This document shows, piece by piece, positions 53,958 to 62,600 of a DNA stretch of 64,000 nt. How positions within the stretch are numbered: position 1 is the stretch's first letter; every line of letters begins with the position of its first letter. Source of the stretch: Haladaptatus sp. R4 (lineage in GTDB: Archaea; Halobacteriota; Halobacteria; Halobacteriales; Haladaptataceae); NCBI RefSeq assembly GCF_001625445.1, contig NZ_LWHG01000021.1, forward strand, positions 985,978 to 1,049,977, written 5' to 3'. Position numbers and translations under genes: made by a program. The notes under the pieces are model-generated. The model was not told the DNA's origin. It saw nothing but the letters and a program-made list of their open reading frames with translations, and ran no database searches.

Positions 53958-54452
53958 TTACGACGAGTCGTTCAATTCACTCTCGGTGACTTCGAGACCA
54001 GCACGCCCGAAGGCCCGTCTCGCTCCTTCGACATCGCCTATCGTGTCTCCGAACGTTCCCATCGAAAGGACTCTAACGTTGGTTTCTCCTTCCGTTTCGA
54101 AGTAAACGAGATATCTCGTTATGCCCCTCTTCCCGCCATCGACGTAGACGATTTTTGTTACTGCTGACGCCGGAATTTCCGATGCCCGCGAGAGTTTGCT
54201 GACGCGGAATTGCAGGGCGACGAACAAAAGGATGGCCAAGATGCCACCGCCCAAAATGCCAAACAGAAGCACTTTGTCGGAGAAAATCACTAAACTCAGC
54301 ACGAGCGCGACAACGAGAACGCCGAGAAAGGTGACCAACTTCAGTGGAGTATGTTGTATCCGTCGCCGAACCGTACCCATCACGCTCGTTTGAATCCGAA
54401 TCGTCCCATCTTCGACTCGACATCGGCCTCTCGCCGTCTCGAATTCGGACAT
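53958..54452 (-). CDS. two-helix membrane protein with soluble C-terminal domain
   Basis: A 164-residue protein. Helices near residues 39-57 and 63-82 form a hairpin. The C-terminal region has strand-like patterns (TKIVYVDGGKRGITRYLVYF) and is probably cytoplasmic. No recognised family. A TATA-like GATTTATCG at 54475-54483 precedes its ATG at 54452. It converges on the FAU-1-like gene, with stop codons abutting. Function unknown. Confidence 0.6.
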   Translation of the reverse strand: MSEFETARGRCRVEDGTIRIQTSVMGTVRRRIQHTPLKLVTFLGVLVVALVLSLVIFSDKVLLFGILGGGILAILLFVALQFRVSKLSRASEIPASAVTKIVYVDGGKRGITRYLVYFETEGETNVRVLSMGTFGDTIGDVEGARRAFGRAGLEVTESELNDSS

Positions 54453-54763
54453 AGTATACTGGACATAACTCTACGATAAATCTTCGACGGCCAGTGACAC
54501 AACCGCGGAGACCAGCATCCTTACCGGAAAATCTCCGATTTTCCGGGCCAAGGACCCCCCGAGGTCTTGCTGAACGAAGTGAAGCAAAGCACGGAAGACC
54601 GGAGGTCTTCCGGAGAGGGTGAGGAGTGTCTTCCTGAACATAGTGAAGGAAGGCCAGGAAGTCGCACGCCCGCGCAGCGGAAGCGAGCAGGAACGTCTTC
54701 CGCTGCTTTTGGTCCAGATTTTTATCGAGGGTCGCGGAGTGATCCTCGCAATAAAAAGGTGGT
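54453..54763. repeat. intergenic hairpin cluster with covarying stems
   Basis: Perfect hairpins: 54524-54546 (CCGGAAAATC, 3-base loop), 54592-54612 (CGGAAGACC, 3-base loop) and 54674-54706 (GCAGCGGAAG, 13-base loop, followed by TTTT). Two units with a shared loop core TGAAC..AGTGAA have different stems: CTTGC/GCAA at 54566-54589 and CTTCC/GGAAG at 54630-54652. The stem bases change together, which supports paired structure. No gene. Confidence 0.55.
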
Positions 54764-55150
54764 TTAGAAGTGCTCGTCGTCGCCGGGCACGTTCAGTTTA
54801 CCGCCGCGGCCGCCTTCGGAGCGGTCGATTCCCATGACGCTCTCGGCTTGATCCGTCTTCCATTGGCTGGTTCCGTCGTCGGCGATGCGGACGGTCACGT
54901 CGTCAACCTCGTCGAACTTCTTCAGGAGTTCGACCTCGATGTTCTGGGACGTGATGGGTGTGATGGAGCATCCGCCGCAGGCCCCGCCGAGTTCGATGAC
55001 GACTTCGCCGGATTCCGGGTCGGCCTTTCTGACCGCGCTCGTCCCGCCGTGCATCTGGATGATGGGCATCTGGGCTGTCAGCCAGCGTTCGACCCGCGAT
55101 TCGAGGTCGTCCTCGGACCCCGCCGATTCGGTCGCGCCCTGTTTACTCAT
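54764..55150 (-). CDS. NifU C-terminal-domain iron-sulfur protein
   Basis: A 128-residue protein with one NifU C-terminal (Nfu) domain. The cluster-binding motif is GGACGGCSIT, holding two Cys (CxxC), and the QMHGGTSAVRKAD and VVIELGG strands precede it. It assembles or carries an iron-sulfur cluster to apoproteins. The N-terminal segment is acidic. ATG 55150 is chosen over an in-frame ATG at 55156. It lies between unrelated genes and ends before the hairpin region. Confidence 0.85.
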   Translation of the reverse strand: MSKQGATESAGSEDDLESRVERWLTAQMPIIQMHGGTSAVRKADPESGEVVIELGGACGGCSITPITSQNIEVELLKKFDEVDDVTVRIADDGTSQWKTDQAESVMGIDRSEGGRGGKLNVPGDDEHF

Positions 55151-55274
55151 ACACACCCATAGGAACTCGAAGTATGGTAATCTTGGGGTTCGAGTCGTCG
55201 ATTATGGAGCGAATCGTTCCCGAAAGATCACGCGGGTTGTTGGCCTTCGTTCGTCCGGGGTCACTCGTTCGGAC

Positions 55275-56777
55275 TCAGTCCTCGTTCCGCCGTCTACGCG
55301 CCAGAAGCGAGAATCCGAGAAGGGAGAGGCCAGCGACGCCGACTCCAAAGCCGGGTTGGCCCGTCGTCGCGGCGACGTTGTCCGTCTGCTCGTCGGTTGC
55401 CGTCGTTGCCGCGGTGTTTCCGTTCGTGAGCGGCGGCGAGGATTTCTGTTCTCCCGTGTAATTTGGGAAGGTGTACACGCCGCCTCTGCCGTCGCCGTCC
55501 CCTCCCATACTCCCCCCGACGAACACGGTATCGGAGACGTACTCGGCGCTCCAGAAGGCGGTCTCGTTCGGCTTGCGCCACCAAACGAGTTCCGCCGGGT
55601 TCGACGGGTCGCTCACGTCGAACACCTTCACGCCGCCGTTGTACCACGAGGTGTAGAGTCGGTCGCCGACGAAGTCGAAGTTGTGCGAGGTCGTCCACTG
55701 GCCGGACGAACTGACTTCCCCGCACTCGTGGCAACCGTGTGCCGAGGCGACGTCGACCGGCGAGAGCGCGGCGACGATGGACGACAGGGGGGAAACGTCG
55801 TAACTCGGGTCGGACGTTTTCGGCGGGTCGATGGTGGTGAGCTTTCGCGGACGTTCGATTGTCGAAATGTCCCAGAGGTCGATGCCGCCGGGTCCGGTTC
55901 GCTTCGGGCCGTCGGTATCCCACGCCTCCTTGTTACAGGCGAGCAGGCTCGCATCCTCGTTCGTCATCACGAAGTGGGCGTTCCCCGGCAGACCGACGAC
56001 GGCATCCCGCTCGTCGGACGATGGGATTTCCGCGAGTTTCTCCAGCGGTCGCCCGCCGAAGTGCGCGACGTGTGTCGGATGCCTCGGATTCGAGACGTCC
56101 ACGACCCAAATTCCGGCGTCCCACTGTGCGAGGTACGCCCGGCCGTCGTGCACCCACACGTCGTGGAGCGTGCGCACCCACGAATCGACCCCCGACCACT
56201 TCGGGTCGTACTCGACCATCGACCACCGGCCCACTTCCTTCGGGTCGTCGTTCGATACGTCCACCAACACGAGGGGGTTGCCGTCCCCGTTGTTACCCGT
56301 GAGATACGTGATGTCGTCCGTGAGGTAGGCGTTGTGGATCGGAAATGCCGTCTCGTGGAACGCGACTCGCTTCGGCTTCGATGGATCGCTCACGTCGTAC
56401 AGCAGGATTCCGTGTCCCTCGTCGCTCGCAACCGGATTCGCCGGGCCAACGACCAGCAGTCGGTCGTCGTCCACCGTCACGTCCCAAATCTCGGTCAGCG
56501 GCCCGCCGTCGTGTTTCTCCAGCAGACCGCGCCGCTCGGTCAGTACGTGCGGATTTTCCGGATTCCGGATGTCGACCGTCACGAACCCGTCAGTCGCCGC
56601 GACGAACGCGGTGTACCCGTCGTCCCCGACGACCGTCTCCTTGGCGTCCTCGATGGACACGTGTCCCAGTGGTTGGTACGAATTGCCCGCCGAATTGGCC
56701 CCGATGCCACCCGTCGAGAATAGACACGCAGCGCTCCCCCCCACGGCGGCCGTGCGAAGAAAGTCTCGCCGATGCAT
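55275..56777 (-). CDS. LVIVD-repeat surface protein with Tat signal and PGF-CTERM-like anchor
   Basis: A 500-residue secreted beta-propeller-like protein. The N-terminus MHRRDFLRTAAVGGSAAC is a Tat signal; the core is a series of LVIVD-type repeats, for example GILLYDVSDPSKPKRVAF, LVLVDVSNDDPKEVG, IWVVDVSNPRHPTHV and VKVFDVSDPSNPAELV. The C-terminus has PGFGVGVAGLSLLGFSLLARRRR, which fits the PGF-CTERM archaeosortase recognition signal. The TATA-like CTTTTATC at 56801-56808 on the minus strand suits the ATG at 56777. Likely cell-surface bound; substrate unknown. Confidence 0.84.
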   Translation of the reverse strand: MHRRDFLRTAAVGGSAACLFSTGGIGANSAGNSYQPLGHVSIEDAKETVVGDDGYTAFVAATDGFVTVDIRNPENPHVLTERRGLLEKHDGGPLTEIWDVTVDDDRLLVVGPANPVASDEGHGILLYDVSDPSKPKRVAFHETAFPIHNAYLTDDITYLTGNNGDGNPLVLVDVSNDDPKEVGRWSMVEYDPKWSGVDSWVRTLHDVWVHDGRAYLAQWDAGIWVVDVSNPRHPTHVAHFGGRPLEKLAEIPSSDERDAVVGLPGNAHFVMTNEDASLLACNKEAWDTDGPKRTGPGGIDLWDISTIERPRKLTTIDPPKTSDPSYDVSPLSSIVAALSPVDVASAHGCHECGEVSSSGQWTTSHNFDFVGDRLYTSWYNGGVKVFDVSDPSNPAELVWWRKPNETAFWSAEYVSDTVFVGGSMGGDGDGRGGVYTFPNYTGEQKSSPPLTNGNTAATTATDEQTDNVAATTGQPGFGVGVAGLSLLGFSLLARRRRNED

Positions 56778-56856
56778 GCCCGTTAATCGGTCGGCAGAAG
56801 GATAAAAGCGCGGACGACGCGAATCGTTTTTCCCGTTTCCCGACGCGAGGTATGGT

Positions 56857-57774
56857 ATGGGAATCGGCGACCTACGGGAAGTCACGGTGGGTGACTGTTC
56901 CGACTTGTACTATCTGGACACGGGAATGTACGACACGGAGGCCTACGGTGCGGTGTACATCCTCGACACCGAGCGCCCGGCAATCGTGGAGACGGGTATC
57001 GGGACGGGTTACGAACGAATCCTCGACGCGCTCGACGAGTTGGACATCGCACGGGAGGACGTGGCGGTCATCGCGCCGACACACGTGCACCTGGACCACG
57101 CAGGCGGTGCGGGTTTCCTCGCGGAAGCCTGTCCGAACGCGGACGTGTACGTCCACGAAATCGGTGCACGTCACCTCGTGAATCCCGAGTATCTGGTAAA
57201 GGGAACGAAAGCGGCCGTCGGCGACCAGTGGCAGTTCTACGCCGAACCGAAACCGGTACCGGAAGACCGAATCGTGGAAGTGACGGAGGGAGACAGTATC
57301 GACTGTGGCAGTCACGACCTGGAGGTCTTCCACGCGCCGGGCCACGCGCCACACCAAGTCATCTTCTACGACGAGGCGAACGACGCGGTGTTCACCGCCG
57401 ATTCGGCCGGGATTTGGGTGCCGAGCATCAGTGAAGTTCGGGAAACCTCGCCACCGACGGATTTCGATCTGGACCAGTGTTTGGACGACGTGGAGACGAT
57501 CCGAGATATTTCCCCGAGCACGCTCCTCTACACCCATTTCGGGCCGCGGGAGTACTCCGACGAGGCGATGGACGAGTACGGCGAAGTCCTCTCACAGTGG
57601 GTCGCGGCGGTCGAGGCCCAACGTGCCGCCACGGACGACGATGAGGAAATCATCGGGCGACTCATCGACCAACAGGAGATGGACGAGGTTTGGGGAGAGA
57701 CGAAGGCTCACGAGGAAACGAAATTGAACACCCGCGGCGTTCTCCATTATCTCGACACGCACGAAGGGCTGTGA
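56857..57774 (+). CDS. MBL-fold metallo-hydrolase
   Basis: A 305-residue metallo-beta-lactamase-fold enzyme. The metal motif THVHLDH is intact, followed by AGGAGFLAEACPNADVYVHEIGARHLV, a typical second-half pattern. A later HAPGHAPHQVIFYD gives another metal His, and DAVFTADSAGIW the bridging Asp. The C-terminal 80 residues are a helical tail rich in Glu. The substrate is unknown; glyoxalase II-like or lactonase-like activity is possible. The gene is divergent from the LVIVD gene, 79 bases away. Confidence 0.86.
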   Translation: MGIGDLREVTVGDCSDLYYLDTGMYDTEAYGAVYILDTERPAIVETGIGTGYERILDALDELDIAREDVAVIAPTHVHLDHAGGAGFLAEACPNADVYVHEIGARHLVNPEYLVKGTKAAVGDQWQFYAEPKPVPEDRIVEVTEGDSIDCGSHDLEVFHAPGHAPHQVIFYDEANDAVFTADSAGIWVPSISEVRETSPPTDFDLDQCLDDVETIRDISPSTLLYTHFGPREYSDEAMDEYGEVLSQWVAAVEAQRAATDDDEEIIGRLIDQQEMDEVWGETKAHEETKLNTRGVLHYLDTHEGL

Positions 57775-57857
57775 AACAGGAGAAATCGCACAAACTTCCA
57801 TAAACTTTCATATCGTTTTATACTACCTTAATGGGGGAGAACACACAAGTGATTGGT

Positions 57858-59792
57858 ATGGAGTGGCGTGACGCCGAGAAAGAGTTTACCGACCCCGTCA
57901 TCGAGCGGACGACGCTGTCCCGAATGTTCGAAGACAGCGCCGAACGACACGAAAATCGTCCCGCACAGCAGTACAAGGGCGGTATCTACCGTCGCTCACT
58001 GACCGAAACCGTGCTCCCGGCGGCACCGAACGGCGAGTTTCGGTCGATTTCGTACCCGAAGATGCGCGATATCGTCCGGAACCTCGCCGCCGGATTCCGC
58101 GACCTCGGCGTCGAAGCGGACGACAGAGTCGGGATTTTTTCGGACACGCGAATGGAGTGGGCACAGAGTGACTTCGCGTTGCTCGCCGCAGGCGCTGTCG
58201 TGACGACGGTGTACAGGAGTTCTTCCGTTTCACAGGTCGAATACCTCCTCGGAGACCCCGAAGCCACGGGCGTCGTCGTCGAAAACGAAAGTTTGCTGGA
58301 GCGGGTGTTCGAGGCAGAGGACGCGTTGGACCTCGAATTCATCGTCGTGATGGATTCGCTCTCGCGGGAGTACGACCGAGACGACATCTACACCCTCGCC
58401 GAGGTACACGACCGGGGAGAGGCGGCCTTCGACCTCGACGAGTACGAATCGTGGCTCGACGCCCGCGACCCCGACGACCTCGCCACGCTCATCTACACCA
58501 GCGGGACGACGGGCCGACCCAAAGGCGTGAAGCTTACCCACTGGAACTTCCGGTCGAACGTCAACCAATGTTATCGTCGGTTCGGACCGCGCCCCGACAA
58601 GGAGTGTCCCGTCATCGACGAGTATTCGAAAGCCGTCTCGTTCCTCCCGCTCGCACACGTTTTCGAGCGGACCGCGGGTCACTTCATGCTGTTCGCCGCC
58701 GGTGCGTGCATCGCCTACGCGGAAAGCCCGGACACGCTACAGGACGACTTCCAAACGGTGAAACCGACCACCGGAACCAGCGTCCCTCGCGTCTACGAGC
58801 GGATCTACGATGCGATTCGCGCACAGGCCGACGAGAGCGACTTCAGCCGCCGCGTTTTCGACTGGGCGACGGACGTCGGCGTTGCGTACCACGAAACGGA
58901 CTCTCCAAGCCTGAGTCTCCGTGCACAGAAAGCTCTCGCGGACAGACTCGTCTTCGACAAGGTAAAGGAGGGCCTCGGCGGCAACATCGACTTCTTCATC
59001 AGCGGCGGTGGCAGTCTGTCGGCCGATTTGTGTGCGCTCTATCATGGCATGGGACTGCCGATCCTCGAAGGCTACGGACTCACGGAAACCTCGCCCGTCA
59101 TCTGCGTCAACCCACCCGAAGCGCCGAAAATCGGCACCATCGGCTACCCCGTCGTGGACGTCGAGGTTCGGGTCGACGAATCGATCGTCGGGGAGGACTT
59201 CTCGGAAGCGGCGGGAGACGTCGGCGAGCTGCTCGTCAAAGGTCCGAACGTCACCGACGGCTACTGGAACAAACCCGAGGAGACCGAACGCGCCTTCACG
59301 GAGGATGGGTGGTTCCGAACCGGCGACATCGTGGAGATCCGACCGGACGGCTACATCGCGTTCCGCGAACGCGCCAAGGAGTTGCTCGTTCTCTCGACCG
59401 GCAAGAACGTCCCACCGGGCCCCATCGAGGATGCCTTCGCCGCCAGCGAAATCGTCGAACAGTGCATGGTCATGGGCGACGGCCGGAAATTCGTCAGCGC
59501 GCTCATCGTCCCCAACGTCGAGAAGGTTCGTGAGCGGGCCGCCCGCGAGGGGATTTCCCTCCCGGACGACGACCGTGAACTCTGTCGGAACGATACGGTC
59601 TCCAACTGGATCGAAGACGAAATCGAGCGGATCAACCCCCAGTTCGAATCGTACGAGCAGATCAAGCAGTTCCGCCTCGTCCCCATCGAGTTCACCGAGG
59701 ACAACGACCTGCTCACCCCCACGATGAAGAAAAAGCGTCGCAACATCCGCTCACGCTTCTCCGACGACATCGATTCGATTTACATGGAGTGA
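57858..59792 (+). CDS. AMP-dependent long-chain fatty acid-CoA ligase-like protein
   Basis: A 644-residue adenylate-forming enzyme. P-loop-like A3 motif IYTSGTTGRPKGVKLTH, then GYGLTETSPVI (A5), and GWFRTGDIVEIRPDGYIAF (A7/A8) and LSTGKNVPPGPIED (A10 region) are visible. It activates a carboxylic acid as an acyl-adenylate and makes the CoA thioester, and its layout matches long-chain acyl-CoA synthetases such as FadD15. The start at 57858 (MEWRDAEKEF) suits a TATA box TTTTATA at 57816-57822; an ATG at 57831 is also possible. A supplier of acyl-CoA to the oxidation genes, though far from them. Confidence 0.9.
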   Translation: MEWRDAEKEFTDPVIERTTLSRMFEDSAERHENRPAQQYKGGIYRRSLTETVLPAAPNGEFRSISYPKMRDIVRNLAAGFRDLGVEADDRVGIFSDTRMEWAQSDFALLAAGAVVTTVYRSSSVSQVEYLLGDPEATGVVVENESLLERVFEAEDALDLEFIVVMDSLSREYDRDDIYTLAEVHDRGEAAFDLDEYESWLDARDPDDLATLIYTSGTTGRPKGVKLTHWNFRSNVNQCYRRFGPRPDKECPVIDEYSKAVSFLPLAHVFERTAGHFMLFAAGACIAYAESPDTLQDDFQTVKPTTGTSVPRVYERIYDAIRAQADESDFSRRVFDWATDVGVAYHETDSPSLSLRAQKALADRLVFDKVKEGLGGNIDFFISGGGSLSADLCALYHGMGLPILEGYGLTETSPVICVNPPEAPKIGTIGYPVVDVEVRVDESIVGEDFSEAAGDVGELLVKGPNVTDGYWNKPEETERAFTEDGWFRTGDIVEIRPDGYIAFRERAKELLVLSTGKNVPPGPIEDAFAASEIVEQCMVMGDGRKFVSALIVPNVEKVRERAAREGISLPDDDRELCRNDTVSNWIEDEIERINPQFESYEQIKQFRLVPIEFTEDNDLLTPTMKKKRRNIRSRFSDDIDSIYME

Positions 59793-59877
59793 GCGGACCT
59801 TTCGCATCGAATATAAGAATATAAACACGTTCCGTTGAACGGTTCCTTTTTACCTCGTCCCTTCCACAGCATGAACA

Positions 59878-60543
59878 ATGACCAACGGCCCCGAGAAGGA
59901 GCCACCTGCGGATCGCAAATCCCCGGTCGGAAAACCAGTCGTCCGTGGAGACGTGTCGGTTACCGGCGCGCACGCACGGGAAGCCAAAGCGTTCGACCCC
60001 GACGACCCCGAGAGCGTCGAGGAAGCCGCGTTAACGGTCCGTGCGTTCGCGGAGGGAAGCCCGGGGCGAGAAGACAACGTCTACATGTTGCGTGGGGCAG
60101 CGGCCTGTGCAGCGCTCGTCCGAGGTGTCGGCTCCTACAAGGGTGCTGCAAAGCGGGCGGGAGGGGAGACGACAGTCGCGTTCATCAGAAAGTGGGCACG
60201 GGTGCACGACCTGCCGCGTTCGATCCGACGCCACGTCGCGATGGGGCACATCGCACCGACGGCGGCGAAACACATCGCCCGCGTGGACGGCGACGCTCGC
60301 TATCTGCTGGCGTGGGCGATTCTCGACAACTCGTTGACCGTACGCGAAGTGCGCGCCATCGTCAGCGACATCAACGACGGGACCGCACCCGAGCGCGCGC
60401 TACGAACCCACGACGTGACCCTGGGTGAAGTCACCCTCTCGCTCCCGGCCGACCTGTATCGCGAGCTCCGTCGGGAAGCCGCACTCGCGGGCGAAGAACC
60501 GGAACAGGTCGTCGCGCGGGCGCTCGAAAAGGAACTGGAGTAA
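59878..60543 (+). CDS. DUF7119-like protein with ParB/KorB-type HTH features
   Basis: A 221-residue protein. The middle region (about residues 85-160) has YKGAAKRAGGETTVAFIRKWARVH followed by HIAPTAAKHIARVDGDARYLLAWAI and NSLTVREVRAIV, a helical pattern like the HTH of ParB-type proteins. I recall haloarchaeal DUF7119 for this, without certainty. The C-terminus LSLPADLYRELRREAALAGEEPEQVVARAL resembles a ribbon-helix-helix-like tail. A TTTTTAC element at 59846-59852 precedes the ATG at 59878. DNA binding is likely; role unknown. Confidence 0.65.
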   Translation: MTNGPEKEPPADRKSPVGKPVVRGDVSVTGAHAREAKAFDPDDPESVEEAALTVRAFAEGSPGREDNVYMLRGAAACAALVRGVGSYKGAAKRAGGETTVAFIRKWARVHDLPRSIRRHVAMGHIAPTAAKHIARVDGDARYLLAWAILDNSLTVREVRAIVSDINDGTAPERALRTHDVTLGEVTLSLPADLYRELRREAALAGEEPEQVVARALEKELE

Positions 60544-60555
60544 CCGAGTCCCGGG

Positions 60556-61836
60556 CTAGCCGAGGAACGTTCGAGCCGTCCCCGTCAACACGGTTCCTGC
60601 AGTAACCACGTCCGGCCAGTGAACCGTCTCGTTCGGGAAGTGGGCCTGTTCGATTGTCCCCGGTCCGAAGAGAACGGTCGGAATTCCCGCGGCGACGTAA
60701 TGGCGCGAGTCCGCACCGTAGGTCTCGCCGCGAAGCGTCGTGTCGAGACCCGAATCGTCCATCGCCGATTGGAGCGCGCCGACGATAGGTTCGTCCGCGT
60801 CCGTCTCCGCGGACTCGAACTGGATGGAAAACCGCTCGAACGTGGGCGGATGCTCGCGAAGCCAGTCGTTCTCCTTGACGACGTCCGCGAGGCGCTCTTC
60901 GTACATCGCTTCTACTTCGTCCACTGTTTCACCCGGCGCGACGCCGAACCGCATCTCCGCGGTGAGCGTCGCGGGAACCGACGACGACCACGTTCCGGCC
61001 TCGACGGTGCCGATGACGATGGGCCACGAGATGGGGAACTCGTCGTACAGCGGATGCGTGACGGACTCGTTCCGCTCCGCTTCGAGTTCGGAGAACGCGT
61101 GTGAAATCGCCTCGAAATGCGGGAGGACGCTTTCGCCGCGCCACCGCGTCGCCGCGTGGGCGGATCGTCCCTCGATGTGGAGTTGTTTCATCACCGTTCC
61201 CTCGACGGCAGTGACCGGCGTGAGATCAGTCGGCTCCGCGACGATGGCCGCATCGCGTTCGAACGGATACGGATTCGACAGCGCGGCGGCCGCCGCACCC
61301 AAGCCGCCCTCCTCCTCTCCGACGACGCTCTCGACGACGAGACGGCCGTTCAAGCCCTCGGCATGGTCCGAAAGGTGTTTCGCGGCGAAGACGCAGGCGG
61401 CAACCCCGGACTTCATATCCACCGCGCCGCGCGCGGTGAGGTCGTCACCGTCCCACGTCGGTTCGAACGGGTCGGTCTCCCACGATTCGCGGGCAACCGG
61501 AACCACGTCCATGTGGCCGTTCAGGACGAGCGTCGGCCCGTCGTCCGGATTACCGAACTCCAACACGCCCGCGACGCTCGGGCGCTCCGCGAGGCTCGGC
61601 CCGCCGGCACTCGCCTCGGTGTGTTCGATTTCGACGGGGTCGTCGGGAAACGACGGGTGTTCCGCCAGTTCCTCGGCATGCGCCGTCCATTCGTACGTCT
61701 CGAAGCCCATCTCGGAAAGGCGGTCGAGGAGCCATTCCTGTGCGGGGCCTTCCTTTCCACCGGTCGTGTCGAACGAACAGAGCTGGTGGACGAAATCACG
61801 CAACTCGTCCCCCTGTTCGGTCTCGAACGAGGTCAT
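60556..61836 (-). CDS. M20-family metallopeptidase (ArgE/DapE type)
   Basis: A 426-residue zinc aminoacylase/peptidase. Metal ligands occur in LNGHMDVVP, GAVDMKSG and GEEEGGLGAAA, and the dimerisation domain with GRSAHAATRWRGES lies in the middle. Enzymes of this class remove acyl or amino-acid groups (acetylornithine, succinyl-diaminopimelate, or dipeptides). No gene nearby tells which. ATG 61836 is preferred to 61929, where the tail has no homology. It converges on the preceding gene, 12 bases away. Confidence 0.88.
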   Translation of the reverse strand: MTSFETEQGDELRDFVHQLCSFDTTGGKEGPAQEWLLDRLSEMGFETYEWTAHAEELAEHPSFPDDPVEIEHTEASAGGPSLAERPSVAGVLEFGNPDDGPTLVLNGHMDVVPVARESWETDPFEPTWDGDDLTARGAVDMKSGVAACVFAAKHLSDHAEGLNGRLVVESVVGEEEGGLGAAAAALSNPYPFERDAAIVAEPTDLTPVTAVEGTVMKQLHIEGRSAHAATRWRGESVLPHFEAISHAFSELEAERNESVTHPLYDEFPISWPIVIGTVEAGTWSSSVPATLTAEMRFGVAPGETVDEVEAMYEERLADVVKENDWLREHPPTFERFSIQFESAETDADEPIVGALQSAMDDSGLDTTLRGETYGADSRHYVAAGIPTVLFGPGTIEQAHFPNETVHWPDVVTAGTVLTGTARTFLG

Positions 61837-61915
61837 GATTTGACAGTGGGTACCGGGGGAGAAAACTGTACGCACCCCGGAGATGGATGCGGAATCCGGA
61901 TCAGAATGGCAAACG

Positions 61916-61921
61916 TTTAAA
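61916..61921 (+). promoter_or_regulatory. TATA box of the tRNA-Lys gene
   Basis: TTTAAA within CGTTTAAACG, 26-31 bases before the tRNA 5' end at 61947. Confidence 0.5.
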
Positions 61922-61946
61922 CGTCGCAACTCGCAAGAGGAGATGA

Positions 61947-62020
61947 GGGCTGGTAGCTCAGTTAGGCAGAGCGTCTGGCTTTTAACCAGACGGCCAGGGG
62001 TTCAAATCCCTTCCAGCCCG
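61947..62020 (+). tRNA. tRNA-Lys (UUU)
   Basis: 74 bases: acceptor GGGCTGG/CCAGCCC, anticodon stem GTCTGG/CCAGAC with loop CTTTTAA (anticodon TTT), T stem with TTCAAAT loop, discriminator G. No intron and no CCA encoded. Confidence 0.94.
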
Positions 62021-62316
62021 CTTTTGCGAGGAACGAACGTGACGAGCAAAGCGGCCCGAAGGATTTGAACTAGAACAGACGCAGTTCGTGAGCGCTACCG
62101 AGGCTCGAAGCGCCTCAATGAACGGTGAAGACGTGAGCACAAGCGCGAAGCGCTTCCGAAGCGAACGAACACAAGCGTCGTTCCGGCCGAAATTCACCCC
62201 GAAATGATTGGGCGAGCGCTGCATAGCGCGCGCTCGGCGAGCGTGACCGGATCTCGAAACGTGCGGCCGACACCGTTCAGGAGATATTATAAGTCGTCCG
62301 AACGCAGAACACGGAT
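62021..62316. other. 296-base gap after tRNA-Lys
   Basis: No gene seen. It holds repeats of short GCGAAGCG/GAACGAA elements and the TATA element of the next gene near its right end. Confidence 0.45.
62285..62293 (+). promoter_or_regulatory. TATA box of the 66-residue membrane protein
   Basis: TATTATAAG, 24-32 bases before the ATG at 62317; leaderless. Confidence 0.5.
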
Positions 62317-62517
62317 ATGAACCGCTATATCGAAGATCCACTCGAACCACTCGGCGTCGCGTTCGGGATTCTGCTCGTACTCATCGGAATCGGAACCCTC
62401 GTCGGAATGCCATGGGCGCACAAATCGGGCAGTGCCCTACTAATGGTCGGGCAGATAGTTGGTGCGATCGCCGCGATCGGTATCGGTGCGGCCCTCGCAT
62501 GGGTTACCCGCACGTAG
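62317..62517 (+). CDS. 66-residue two-helix membrane protein
   Basis: ATG 62317 with a leaderless promoter. Two hydrophobic helices (about residues 14-30 and 39-62) separated by MPWAHKSGS; short N-terminal MNRYIEDPLEPLGVAFG and C-terminal TRT. The pattern EDPLEPLG recurs in small haloarchaeal membrane proteins I have seen, but I have no name. Function unknown. Confidence 0.62.
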   Translation: MNRYIEDPLEPLGVAFGILLVLIGIGTLVGMPWAHKSGSALLMVGQIVGAIAAIGIGAALAWVTRT

Positions 62518-62600
62518 AACGACTTCGCTAGTTTCTACCGTTCGTTCTTGCCGACATAGTGGACACTTCCATTCATAACGGAGAAGGATAGACAGTAGAT

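Noticed and set aside
54885..56723. 612-residue plus-strand frame opposite the LVIVD gene
   Set aside because: Arg/Val-rich shadow; the opposing frame has Tat signal, repeats and anchor.
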